The translations under genes were made by a program, and so were the position numbers. The notes beneath the pieces are model-generated. The model made no database searches. It worked only from the letters and a program-made list of their open reading frames with translations, and had not been told where the DNA came from. Shown here in pieces: positions 22,561 through 30,011 of a stretch of DNA of 31,389 nt; the stretch's first letter is position 1; every line of letters begins with the position of its first letter. The stretch covers positions 1 to 31,389 of the forward strand of contig JAEWVC010000092.1 of assembly GCA_023459275.1 (NCBI GenBank). The letters are read 5' to 3'. Source of the DNA: Bacillota bacterium (GTDB lineage: Bacteria; Bacillota; Clostridia; Christensenellales; Aristaeellaceae).

Positions 22561-23046
22561 TTACCTGGAGTTTTTTTTCGTCGCGCCGGAAACGGTGTCA
22601 TTGCCGCCGCTGCTTGGCGATGCTCCCGCCGCCCCGGCGCCAACGGCTCCGCTGCTGAACAGGGCCTGCTGGTCCGATACGGAGGCAGCCCCGTCCACTG
22701 TCAACTGATTGGCTTTCTCAAACAACCGCATGGCGGCATAGGTCCCCGATCCAAAATTGTCCACCACGTCCTTCTTATAAAAGCCCAGTTCGGCCAGGCG
22801 CGTCTGCAGCGCCTTCACCTCGTATCCCGTATCGCCTTTGCGCAATTCTACATAAGGATAATTGCCCCTCTCCCTAAGAAGGGCACCGATTTGATACCAT
22901 TGCTGCAACAATTCCTCCGGCGTTTCATTCTGCACCGCCGCCGCAAAAGCCGCGGAAGGGTCCATGGGCACGGCTGTCTCGCTCAAGGCGGGCCATACGC
23001 TGCACGCCACCAAGATAGACATCACTATGCTGGCAATTTTCTTCAT
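22561..23046 (-). CDS. secreted peptidoglycan-binding-domain protein
   Basis: A 161-residue exported protein. A signal peptide (about 1-22, MKKIASIVMSILVACSVWPA) is followed by a helical stretch (ETPEELLQQWYQIGALL). A PG_binding_1-like module spans about 65-130, with RKGDTGYEVKALQTRLAELG as its hallmark. The C-terminal tail is rich in Gly, Ala and Ser and ends in basic residues. There is no catalytic domain, so it probably acts as a wall-binding accessory protein. I chose ATG 23046 because the signal peptide begins there. Upstream in-frame starts to 23148 would put 34 non-signal residues before it. A GGAG box lies about 11 bases upstream. Confidence 0.8.
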   Translation of the reverse strand: MKKIASIVMSILVACSVWPALSETAVPMDPSAAFAAAVQNETPEELLQQWYQIGALLRERGNYPYVELRKGDTGYEVKALQTRLAELGFYKKDVVDNFGSGTYAAMRLFEKANQLTVDGAASVSDQQALFSSGAVGAGAAGASPSSGGNDTVSGATKKNSR

Positions 23047-23323
23047 ATTCCAATATACTCCGTTCATATGCTTGATTCCGGCGGCGGATACGGCTGTTTG
23101 GCTGCGCCACATCCGCGCGATTTTTATATAACCGAAGAACCCGCACATGAATCATCCCAGGGGTATAAACGTTCACGCCGAATTATGTCAGTCCCGGCTA
23201 TTGCAACAAACCGCCCCGGATGTCCGGAGCGGTCCGGCTTGCCCTGAAAACAGGCGAAAAATTCCAGGCAAGCATGTTTGGCGGGCAATTAAAGGAAAAT
23301 GCGGGAGGTGCGCCTATACGCGG

Positions 23324-23790
23324 GCGACCATTGAGGGCTCCGGGGGAGAAGTCTTATTGTTCCCCGTCGCCCTGCACTTCCATCACCAGCAGTCTTCTCG
23401 GGAGGAAGCCCTTCCCCAGCCTCCCTGAAAGGCTCCGTCACCCCGCCCCCGCCTGTGGCGGAAATGGGCGGGGGAAGGAGGCTGGCGAAACGGGCACTGC
23501 GAGCGACAGCGAAGCAGGGCGACGATTGAGCCAGATGGGCGAATAGGGTGGAGGAAACGCCCGAAACAGTGCGACCATTGAGGGCACCAGGGGAGAAGTC
23601 TTATTGTTCCCCGTCGCCCTGCACTTCCATCACCAGCAGTCTTCTCGGGAGGAAGCCCTTCCCCAGCCTCCCTGGAAGGCTCCGTAACCCCGCCCCCGCC
23701 TGTGGCGGAAATGGACGGGGTGAAGGAGGCTGGCGAAACGAGCACTGCGAGCGACAGCGAAGCAGGGCGACGATTGAGCAAGTTGGGACG
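23324..23790 (+). repeat. tandem duplication of a ~247-bp unit (repeat family A)
   Basis: Two nearly identical copies start with GCGACCATTGAGGGC at 23324 and 23571. Each contains CCGCC-TGT-GGCGG, then GAAGGAGGCTGGCGAAACG, GCGAGCGACAGCGAAG and GGCGACGATTGAGC. Differences are a few substitutions and one single-base indel, so the duplication is recent. The 900 bp between 23047 and 23954 hold no credible gene, and short open frames across the repeats lack ribosome binding sites. The sequence between 23047 and 23323 shows nothing I can name. Confidence 0.85.
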
Positions 23791-23900
23791 GTGTCGCCGC
23801 AGCGCCGGAAGGAGGTCTTCCTCCCGAAAGCATATGTTTCCTGGCTACTCCAAGTTCAGTGGGAGAAAGACAAAAAAAACGCGCCGTTTCTTTTCGGTCC

Positions 23901-23933
23901 CCGGAGCCGCCCGGATGGCCGGGGCGGCTCCGG
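23901..23933 (-). terminator. terminator hairpin after the Asp-rich repeat protein gene
   Basis: CCGGAGCCGCCC (23901-23912) pairs perfectly with GGGCGGCTCCGG (23922-23933) around a 9-nt loop, 21 bp beyond the stop on the minus strand. The T8 tract (read on the minus strand) lies about 20 bases further on. Confidence 0.65.
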
Positions 23934-23954
23934 CCCTATTTCCCGCGGTGATGA

Positions 23955-24452
23955 TCAGCGCTGCCGGCCGCCGCGGCGGCCGCCCTGCTGGGCTGTGCCA
24001 AAGTTGTCGCATACGCCGTCATTATTGGCGTCAACGTAATTGGCCCCGGCGGTATTTGCTTTCATGCCACGGCCTCCTGCCTGCCGCCCGCTCTGGCCGC
24101 GGCCGAATCCGGTGCCCTGCTGGGCGGTGCCGTAGTTGTCGCATACGCCGTCATTGTTGGCGTCCACAAAGTTTTCACAGGCCGTGTTCAGGCCCTGCCC
24201 GGCTCCCGGATGCGCAAGGCCGCAGGTGTCGCACACACCGTCGTTGTTTTCGTCAACAAAATACCTGCCGGCCATACCTTGGGCGGTGGGAGCGCTGAAG
24301 CGGCGGCCAAACTGTCCGCCGTAACGGACGGCCGTCTCTGTATCCGGGGTTGTTACCGTGGTCTCGGGAACATCCGTGTTGCTGGATGCCAGGCCATAGA
24401 CAGGCAGTACCAGGCTGAGGGCAAGAACAAATATCAGCGTACGGGTTTTCAT
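23955..24452 (-). CDS. small secreted protein with three Asp-rich calcium-binding-like repeats
   Basis: A 165-residue exported protein with a signal peptide (about 1-22, MKTRTLIFVLALSLVLPVYG). Three repeats of the form [FY]VDxNNDGVCDxxG occur at about 65-78, 95-108 and 139-152. The DxNxDGxxD core is that of EF-hand or dockerin-like calcium loops, each with an added cysteine. The linkers are rich in Gly, Gln and Arg and the C-terminus ends RRGGRQR. Function is unknown, and extracellular calcium binding or a structural role is a fair guess. The start at 24452 places the signal peptide first, with AAGAGGT upstream. A longer frame to 24488 only adds a charged stretch before the signal. Confidence 0.82.
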   Translation of the reverse strand: MKTRTLIFVLALSLVLPVYGLASSNTDVPETTVTTPDTETAVRYGGQFGRRFSAPTAQGMAGRYFVDENNDGVCDTCGLAHPGAGQGLNTACENFVDANNDGVCDNYGTAQQGTGFGRGQSGRQAGGRGMKANTAGANYVDANNDGVCDNFGTAQQGGRRGGRQR

Positions 24453-24478
24453 GGTGATGTACCTCTTTTTTTTAGATT

Positions 24479-24524
24479 CAGCAGTCATCTGCTGTGACTA
24501 AAATGTAATCCCGGCCTGTGTCAA
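24479..24524 (-). promoter_or_regulatory. possible promoter region and leader hairpin
   Basis: On the minus strand a perfect TTGACA (24524-24519) is followed only by weak -10 candidates such as TTTAGT near 24502. A 6-bp hairpin CAGCAG-ATGA-CTGCTG (24494-24479) lies in the leader. Confidence 0.3.
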
Positions 24525-24685
24525 AACCATGTCTTTTGCTTGGAGAAAACGGTACGCTTTTCCTCCTCAGGGCGCGCCTCCCGGTTCCGGCAAAGTGCCG
24601 GTGTTTGGATATTGCGTGGTGCGCCTGGCATTTCGCCGTGTAATTTGCCCGTCTGCGGGGAAAATACATTCGGAGGGGATGCTTT

Positions 24686-26131
24686 ATGACAAACGCGGGC
24701 CACACGGGCAAAAAGAAGATCGCAGGTTTATTGGCGCTGATGCTGGCCGGGCTCCTGCTGGCAACAGGCTGTTACCGGACCATCGCCGGACGGTATGATT
24801 ACGCCCAGGAACTGCTGGCCGTTGGGGAGTACGAGGCCGCCTTGGCGGAGTTCCAAGCGCTGGGTGAATACTGGGATTCGGGAAAGTTCACTTTGTATGC
24901 GTCCGGGCTGACAGCCCTCAAGCAAGGGGATTTTTCTCTGGCGCAGACTGACTTTGAGAACCTTGTCGATTTCAAGAACAGCGAACTGTACGCGCAGTAT
25001 GCGCAGGCCCGGCGCCTCCAGCAGGAGGCGGACTACGAGGCGGCCCAGAGCGCCTTTCAGATGCTGGGCTCCTTTCAGGACAGCCCGCGCCGCATGGAAA
25101 CCTGCACGGCCATGATCCCTCAGAAAGCCTATGAGCAGGCCCAGGCGCTGTACGACGCCGGGGAATACGAGGAGGCCCTGAGCGCCTTCCTGGCGCTCAA
25201 GAGCTATTATGACAGTCCTCAAAAAGCCGATGCATGCCAGCAGGCCATCCTGGCCAGGGCGTATCAGGACGCCTCCGCCCTGCTGAAACGCAAGTCCTAT
25301 GGGGAGGCACTGGCGGCGTTCACCGCGCTGGGCACGTACCGGGACAGTTCCCTGCTGGCGGAAAACTGCCGCCAGGCGCTGTACCAGGCGGCGGAGGCCG
25401 CCGTGAAGGAAGGCGGCCTTCAAAAGGCACAGGAGGCCATGGCGCTGTACGAATCCCTGGAAACCTACGGCGACGCGGCCCGCAAGGCGCAGGACCTGAA
25501 AAAAAAGTATGAGATCAATCTGGGCCTGCGCGGGTATCAGGAGGGGTGGCAATACGTAGCCCTGGGCGCGTTTCCGTTGGAGGACGGCGGCGGAAAAGCG
25601 CCCATCCTCTGGCGCGTGCTCTCCGTAGACAGCGGCATGGCGCTGCTGCTGGCGGACAGGGTTCTGGACACGGCGGCCATGGGCACGGGCACGGCTTTTT
25701 CCGGCTATGCCGGCAGCGCTCTGCAAACCTACTTGGGCGGCGCGTTTTTCACGGAGGCCTTCTCTCCGGCGGAACAGGCGGCCCTGCAAACATACGGCGA
25801 CAGGGGCCGGGTATTCCTGCTCACCAAGGAGGAGGCCATGGACCCGGGTTTGGGCTTTGTTTCCGACAGCGCCCGGCAGGCGCTGGGAACGGATTATGCC
25901 CTGGGCAAGGGCCTGCACGCCTCCTCCGCGGGCTATGGCTGGTGGTGGCTCGGCTCCCTGGGCACAGGTGAAAATTGCCAGGCCATCATTTATTACAACG
26001 GCGCGGTATACGGCCCCGGCCTGCGCTTTGACGACAGCCAGACCGGTGTGCGCCCGGCCGTCCGCCTGAAGCTGGACAGCCTCTTCTTTACCTTGGGCAG
26101 CGGCACGCAGGAGGATCCCTTCCGCCAGTAG
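24686..26131 (+). CDS. lipoprotein with TPR-like repeats and C-terminal DUF6273 domain
   Basis: A 481-residue surface lipoprotein. A basic start (GKKKIAG) and hydrophobic core lead to the lipobox LATGC, with C29 as the lipid anchor. Residues about 35-285 are helical tetratricopeptide-like repeats with a recurring pattern AxxLLxxGxYExALxxFxAL (LLAVGEYEAALAEFQALG, LYDAGEYEEALSAFLALK, LLKRKSYGEALAAFTALG). The last 170 residues match the DUF6273 pattern: ILWRVLSVDSGMALLLADRV, RVFLLTKEEA, YGWWWLGSLG and TGVRPAVRLK. Both modules usually mediate binding on the cell surface, and no catalytic residues are recognised. ATG 24686 follows GGAGGGG by 7 bases. Confidence 0.87.
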   Translation: MTNAGHTGKKKIAGLLALMLAGLLLATGCYRTIAGRYDYAQELLAVGEYEAALAEFQALGEYWDSGKFTLYASGLTALKQGDFSLAQTDFENLVDFKNSELYAQYAQARRLQQEADYEAAQSAFQMLGSFQDSPRRMETCTAMIPQKAYEQAQALYDAGEYEEALSAFLALKSYYDSPQKADACQQAILARAYQDASALLKRKSYGEALAAFTALGTYRDSSLLAENCRQALYQAAEAAVKEGGLQKAQEAMALYESLETYGDAARKAQDLKKKYEINLGLRGYQEGWQYVALGAFPLEDGGGKAPILWRVLSVDSGMALLLADRVLDTAAMGTGTAFSGYAGSALQTYLGGAFFTEAFSPAEQAALQTYGDRGRVFLLTKEEAMDPGLGFVSDSARQALGTDYALGKGLHASSAGYGWWWLGSLGTGENCQAIIYYNGAVYGPGLRFDDSQTGVRPAVRLKLDSLFFTLGSGTQEDPFRQ

Positions 26132-26134
26132 GTC

Positions 26135-26182
26135 CCAGGGGCTCTGCCCCTGGACCCCGCTCAAGGGACACAGCCCCTTGAG
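26135..26182. repeat. two consecutive hairpins after the lipoprotein gene
   Basis: CCAGGGGC-TCT-GCCCCTGG (26135-26153) and CTCAAGGG/CCCTTGAG (26160-26182) lie just after the stop. They lack T-runs, so they look like repeat components rather than a classical terminator. The second stem shares TCAAGGG/CCCTTGA with the outer helix of the adjoining repeat array. Confidence 0.65.
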
Positions 26183-26510
26183 AATCCCCATATCAAGGGA
26201 ATCCTCCGAAGGTCCAGGACAACCAATCCTCCGAAGGTCCAGGGCGACCGGAAAGCCCTGGTCGCCCCCGCAGAGGCGAAATCCCCTTGAGACTCCCCAT
26301 ACTGAGAAAAGCCTCCAAAGGCCCAGGGCGATCGGAAAGCCCTGGTCACCCCCACAGGACTGAAACCCTCTTGAGAATCCCCTATTAAAGAGAAGCCTCC
26401 GAAGGTCCAGGGCGACCGGAAAGCCCTGGTCGTCTCCGCAGAGGCGAAATCCCCTTGAGACTCCCCATACCGGGAAAAGCCTCCAAAGGCCCAGGGCGTT
26501 GTTGTCAGAA
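26178..26510 (+). repeat. tandem array of ~84-bp structured units (repeat family B)
   Basis: TTGAGA-anchored units begin at 26178, 26287, 26371 and 26455. The first is 109 bp because of a 25-bp internal duplication (AATCCTCCGAAGGTCCAGG twice); the next two are 84 bp, and the fourth breaks off after CCAGGGC. Each full unit has CCAGGGC-GAYCGGAAA-GCCCTGG (26239-26261, 26323-26345, 26407-26429). A second hairpin in the first (TCGCC/GGCGA, 26262-26279) and third units is followed by GAAATCC. Another damaged copy is recognisable at about 26530-26604. There is no gene between 26132 and 26839. Confidence 0.85.
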
Positions 26511-26639
26511 CTCCGTCTGTGGCAGGTGAAACGAGCCGGATGGGAGGAAAGCCCTGCCCGCCCCCACAGGGGCGAACCCTTTCTCCTTGAATAAAATCAT
26601 GCTGCCTATGCTCCCGGCTCCTCCTCTCCCTATCAATAG

Positions 26640-26695
26640 AGTTTTTGAAGGATGGGTGCGGGAAGGGAAATTTTTACAAAAATTTCCCTTCCCGC
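26640..26695 (+). repeat. perfect 18-bp inverted repeat with T/A apex (repeat family C)
   Basis: GCGGGAAGGGAAATTTTT (26658-26675) and its exact complement (26678-26695) are separated by just AC. The lead sequence GTTTTTGAAGGATGGGTGCG recurs upstream of the hairpin at 29977-30009 with few changes. It could act as a terminator for transcription entering from the left. Confidence 0.75.
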
Positions 26696-26769
26696 CATTT
26701 CACCGCTCCCTCACGTTTCTTCCCGCCATTTCCCCGCCTCCTCCCGTTCCTTCCCGTCTCCCCTCCGGA

Positions 26770-26798
26770 TGTACAATCAGCCTCGGCCATGGTATAAT
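26770..26798 (+). promoter_or_regulatory. promoter of the MATE exporter gene
   Basis: TGTACA (26770-26775), 17-bp spacer, perfect TATAAT (26793-26798) with an extended TGG before it. Initiation near 26805 leaves a leader of about 35 nt. Confidence 0.7.
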
Positions 26799-26839
26799 CA
26801 AGTCTCACAGACCAAGTATCCCCCGGGAGGAAACGCCAC

Positions 26840-28273
26840 TTGCAATACATGGGCAGGCTGAAGCGCACGTTCATCGGCGACCGTGCCTTTTACCGGATGG
26901 TGTTCACCATTGTAGTGCCGATCATCATCCAAAGCAGCGTATCGAATTTCGTCAACCTGCTGGACAACATCATGGTAGGCTCGCTGGGCACAGCGCCGCT
27001 GTCGGGTGTGGCCATCGCGAACCAGCTTTTGTTTGTATTCAATCTTTGCATTTTCGGGGGGCTGGCCGGCCCGGGCATCTTCGGCGCGCAATATTTTGGC
27101 GCCGGGGACATGGAAGGCGTGCGTAACACCTTCCGCATCAAGCTGTGGCTGGCGGCCTGCCTGATACTGCTCTCCCTGGCCGTCTTTCTCTGCTTCGGGG
27201 ACCGGCTGATCGCGGGCTACCTGAACGGCGAGGGCGACGCTGCCTCGGCGGACGCCATGCTGCAAAGCGCCAGGGAATATCTTGGCATCATGCTGGTGGG
27301 GCTCCTGCCCTTTGCCCTTACCCAGTGCTATTCCGGCACGCTCCGGGAAGCCGGGAAAACGATGCTGCCCATGAAAGCAGGCATCGCCGCCGTGCTCACC
27401 AACCTTGCGGGCAACTGGCTGCTGATCTTCGGAAACCTGGGCTTTCCCGCGCTGGGGCTCAGGGGCGCGGCCATTGCCACGGTGCTGTCCCGGTTTGTGG
27501 AGCTGTCCATCATCCTGATCGCCTCCCACCGTGACAGGCGTTATTCCTTTATGCATGGGGCCTACCGCACGCTGAAGGTTCCCGCCGCGCTATTGCGCTC
27601 AGTGCTCAGGAAGGGCATGCCCCTTCTGGTCAACGAATTCTTCTGGTCCCTTGGCGTCGCAACGCTGATGCAGATCTACTCCCTCCGGGGTCTCAATGTG
27701 CTGGCCGGGCTGAATATCGCCAGCACGTTTACCAACCTGTTCAATGTGGTTTTCCTGTCCATGGGCAACGCGGTGGCGGTGATCATCGGGCAGGCGCTGG
27801 GTGCCAACGACATGCACAGGGCCAGGACCGAGGTCTGGAAACTGATGGCCTTCAGCGTCTTTTCCTGCGTGGTGATCGGCGGCGTGCTGGCCGCCCTGGC
27901 GCCTCTCTTCCCGCACCTGTACAACACGGACGCAGAGGTCAGGCGGCTGGCCACGCGCTTCATGATCACCAGCGCCTGCGTCATGCCCATCAACGCCATT
28001 GCCCATTGCAGCTATTTCACGCTGCGCTCGGGCGGCTCCACCGTCATCACCTTTTTGTTTGACTGCGTGTATTCCTGGGTGGTGCAAATCCCCTTCGCGC
28101 TTTTGCTGGTATACGCCACAGGCCTTCCCATCACAACGCTTTTCCCCCTCTGCCAGCTCACCGAGATCGTGAAGAGCACCATCGGCATCCTGCTGGTGAA
28201 AAAGGGCGTTTGGATCCGCAACATCGTATCGGCCCCGCCATCGGGCACACAGCCGGCGCCCCAGGAAGGTTGA
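26840..28273 (+). CDS. MATE-family multidrug/toxin efflux transporter
   Basis: A 477-residue membrane protein with the twelve-helix, two-lobe pattern of the MATE family. The N-terminal lobe begins IVVPIIIQSSVSNFVNLLDN followed by IMVGSLGTAPLSGVAIANQL, the family signature. The second lobe repeats it with LLVNEFFWSLGVATLMQIY at about 256-274 and VVFLSMGNAVAVIIGQALG. Such proteins export cationic drugs, metabolites or toxins using Na+ or H+ gradients. The TTG at 26840 is preceded by CGGGAGG with a 9-base gap. The in-frame ATG at 26849 would lie 18 bases from that site and is less likely. It is transcribed alone from the promoter at 26770. Confidence 0.93.
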   Translation: MQYMGRLKRTFIGDRAFYRMVFTIVVPIIIQSSVSNFVNLLDNIMVGSLGTAPLSGVAIANQLLFVFNLCIFGGLAGPGIFGAQYFGAGDMEGVRNTFRIKLWLAACLILLSLAVFLCFGDRLIAGYLNGEGDAASADAMLQSAREYLGIMLVGLLPFALTQCYSGTLREAGKTMLPMKAGIAAVLTNLAGNWLLIFGNLGFPALGLRGAAIATVLSRFVELSIILIASHRDRRYSFMHGAYRTLKVPAALLRSVLRKGMPLLVNEFFWSLGVATLMQIYSLRGLNVLAGLNIASTFTNLFNVVFLSMGNAVAVIIGQALGANDMHRARTEVWKLMAFSVFSCVVIGGVLAALAPLFPHLYNTDAEVRRLATRFMITSACVMPINAIAHCSYFTLRSGGSTVITFLFDCVYSWVVQIPFALLLVYATGLPITTLFPLCQLTEIVKSTIGILLVKKGVWIRNIVSAPPSGTQPAPQEG

Positions 28274-28282
28274 TCAAAAAAA

Positions 28283-28446
28283 GGGCTGTCGTGCTAGTCG
28301 CATAACAGCATAATGATACAAGAAGACGGCATCTGAAGGTTCCCAAAGGGCGACCGGAAAGCCCTTTGGTCATGCCCGCAGGCATGAAATCCTTCTTCTT
28401 GAATATGTTTATGCAAAATGCATGCTTCGCACGGCAGCCCTTTTTT
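28283..28446. terminator. split bidirectional terminator enclosing a repeat element
   Basis: GGGCTGTCGTGC (28283-28294), preceded by A7, pairs with GCACGGCAGCCC (28429-28440), followed by T6. One G-T wobble is included. The stem would serve both the MATE gene and the convergent APC permease gene, but its loop is 134 nt and holds a family B element at 28319-28401. Confidence 0.75.
28319..28401 (+). repeat. solitary three-helix repeat element (family B)
   Basis: The outer helix is CAAGAAGA (28319-28326) with TCTTCTTG (28394-28401). Hairpin 1 is CCAAAGGGC-GACCGGAAA-GCCCTTTGG (28343-28369). Hairpin 2 is TCATGCC-CGCA-GGCATGA (28370-28387), then AATCC. All stems are perfect, yet differ in sequence from the copy at 26193-26290, while the first loop is identical. 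Confidence 0.8.
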
Positions 28447-28452
28447 GTGTCT

Positions 28453-29820
28453 TCACTTGGATGCTTTTTCCCCGCTGCTCCTGGGCATGTAATAGACGCC
28501 CGCCAGCATGATCAGCGCGAACGCCGCCAGGTAGTATACCACCGCCATCTTGTGGGCCAGGCAGGCGGCCACCACCATGAACACGCAGCTTGCCGCCGCC
28601 AGGCCGGGCATCACAAAACGCTTGAAGGTACTCAGTTCCCTTTCCTTGACCATCATCATCACCAGAATGGGGATATATCCGGCATACAGCGTCACAATGG
28701 GCAATTCTGATGTGTCAAAACTGAAGGGCCCGAACCAGGTGGCCGTCAGGTTGGCGCCGTAGAAGTACAACAGCCAGAAGCCGCACAGCAAAAGCCCCAT
28801 GACGGAAGAATTGGTGGGCATATCGGTGGCTGTGTCCACCTGCTTGAACATGTGGGGCCTGGGGCCGCAGCCCCGTGCCGCCAAGGCATACAGGCTGCGG
28901 GTGCAGCCCAGCATCAGGCCGTTCAGGGTGCCCAGGCAGGAAATGATAATGAACACAAAAATCAGCGTACCGGCCACCTGCCCGAAAATGTTCTGGAAGG
29001 CGACCTTTGCCCCATTCTGCCCGTTTGCCATCAGCTCCGCGGTGGGCACCGCGCCAGCAAGCCCGATATAATAGAAGATATAGACCGCCACCACGATCAG
29101 GGAGCCGATGATCAGCGCCCGGGGCAGGTTTCTTTTGGAGTCTTTGATCTCCGAGTTAATGGCGGTGGCCACGATCCAGCCCTCATAGGCGAAGGCCACG
29201 GCCACCACCGAGGCAAACAACCCGCCGCCCACGCTCACGGTGGGATCGGCGGCCCTTGAAAAGTTTTCCACCGTCAGGCCGCTGGTCAATCCTGCCACCG
29301 TACCCGCCACAGCCATCAGGACCAGGGGGATCAGCTTGATCACCGTGGTGGTCACCTGAAATTTGCCCGCCAGCACCGGGGACAGCGCGTTCAGCGCATA
29401 GATGGCGATCAGGTAGAAAGCCGCGATGGTCATGCAGGAACCGCCGGTGATGTCCCAGTTCAAAAGCACGCAGGTGTACCTGGCGGATACCCAGGCCAGC
29501 ACGGAGGTAAGGGTGGGCTGATAGATGGTGGCCATGAACCAGCCTACAAAATAGCCGTACCCCCTGCCCACGGAAACCTCCGCATAGTCCACCACACCGC
29601 TCACCTTTTCATGCCGGGTGGCCATGGTGGCGAAGGCATAAGAGCAAATGATCATGATCAGTCCTACCACGCCCCAGGCCACAATGCCCAATGGCATGTT
29701 GCCTCCGGTGGCGTTTAAGACCTTTTCCGCCTTGAAGAACACGCCGCTGCCGATGACGATGCCCACCACCATGGAGATTGCCGTGAATAGCCCGTATTTT
29801 TTGTGAAGCCCGCTTTGCAT
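28453..29820 (-). CDS. APC-superfamily amino acid permease
   Basis: A 455-residue transporter with about twelve membrane helices. The first helix carries the consensus GIVIGSGVFFKAEKVL (about 19-34), the unwound substrate-binding segment of the APC fold. The layout resembles SteT/LAT-type exchangers and related amino acid transporters, so uptake or exchange of an amino acid is the likely role. Substrate is not readable. ATG 29820 is chosen because AGGAAGG lies about 10 bases upstream and the hydrophobic region follows directly. The upstream in-frame ATG at 29883 precedes the terminator-like hairpin and lies at the predicted transcription start. It is convergent with the MATE gene. Confidence 0.92.
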   Translation of the reverse strand: MQSGLHKKYGLFTAISMVVGIVIGSGVFFKAEKVLNATGGNMPLGIVAWGVVGLIMIICSYAFATMATRHEKVSGVVDYAEVSVGRGYGYFVGWFMATIYQPTLTSVLAWVSARYTCVLLNWDITGGSCMTIAAFYLIAIYALNALSPVLAGKFQVTTTVIKLIPLVLMAVAGTVAGLTSGLTVENFSRAADPTVSVGGGLFASVVAVAFAYEGWIVATAINSEIKDSKRNLPRALIIGSLIVVAVYIFYYIGLAGAVPTAELMANGQNGAKVAFQNIFGQVAGTLIFVFIIISCLGTLNGLMLGCTRSLYALAARGCGPRPHMFKQVDTATDMPTNSSVMGLLLCGFWLLYFYGANLTATWFGPFSFDTSELPIVTLYAGYIPILVMMMVKERELSTFKRFVMPGLAAASCVFMVVAACLAHKMAVVYYLAAFALIMLAGVYYMPRSSGEKASK

Positions 29821-29851
29821 ACTCCCGATCCTTCCTTGACCCGGGCAAGCC

Positions 29852-29870
29852 AAAAAGGGCCTTGCGGCCC
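29852..29870 (-). terminator. intrinsic terminator hairpin ahead of the permease gene
   Basis: On the minus strand GGGCC-GCAA-GGCCC (29870-29857) is followed by T5 (29856-29852). It ends transcripts from the kinase gene on the right, but it also falls inside the predicted leader of the permease transcript. Confidence 0.7.
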
Positions 29871-29890
29871 GCCCGTTTTTCAATGCCTAT

Positions 29891-29919
29891 ACTATATGCC
29901 TTTTCCGCACATTTGTAAA
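29891..29919 (-). promoter_or_regulatory. promoter of the APC permease gene
   Basis: On the minus strand TTTACA (29919-29914), 17-bp spacer, TATAGT (29896-29891). Initiation near 29884 would give a 64-nt leader containing the hairpin at 29852-29870. Confidence 0.65.
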
Positions 29920-29950
29920 CTGCACAAGATGCTGTTTTTCATCATAATTC

Positions 29951-30010
29951 TATAGGAGTTTTTCGGGGATGGGTGCGGAATGGCCCTTTTTTTCAAAAAG
30001 AGGCCTTCCC
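29951..30010 (+). repeat. hairpin of repeat family C
   Basis: GTTTTTCGGGGATGGGTGCG leads into GGAATGGCC (29977-29985) and GGCCTTCC (30002-30009), with CTTTTT/AAAAAG at the apex. It is one base off the end of the kinase gene and may also serve as its terminator. Confidence 0.6.
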
Positions 30011-30011
30011 G

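Noticed and set aside
23220..24039. Overlapping short frames across the tandem repeat, some repeated at protein level
   Set aside because: Their similarity only reflects the DNA duplication. They start and end at unrelated places and lack ribosome binding sites.
26178..26510. CRISPR array
   Set aside because: The spacing is regular, but whole 84-bp units are repeated with no unique spacers, and no cas genes are in the window.
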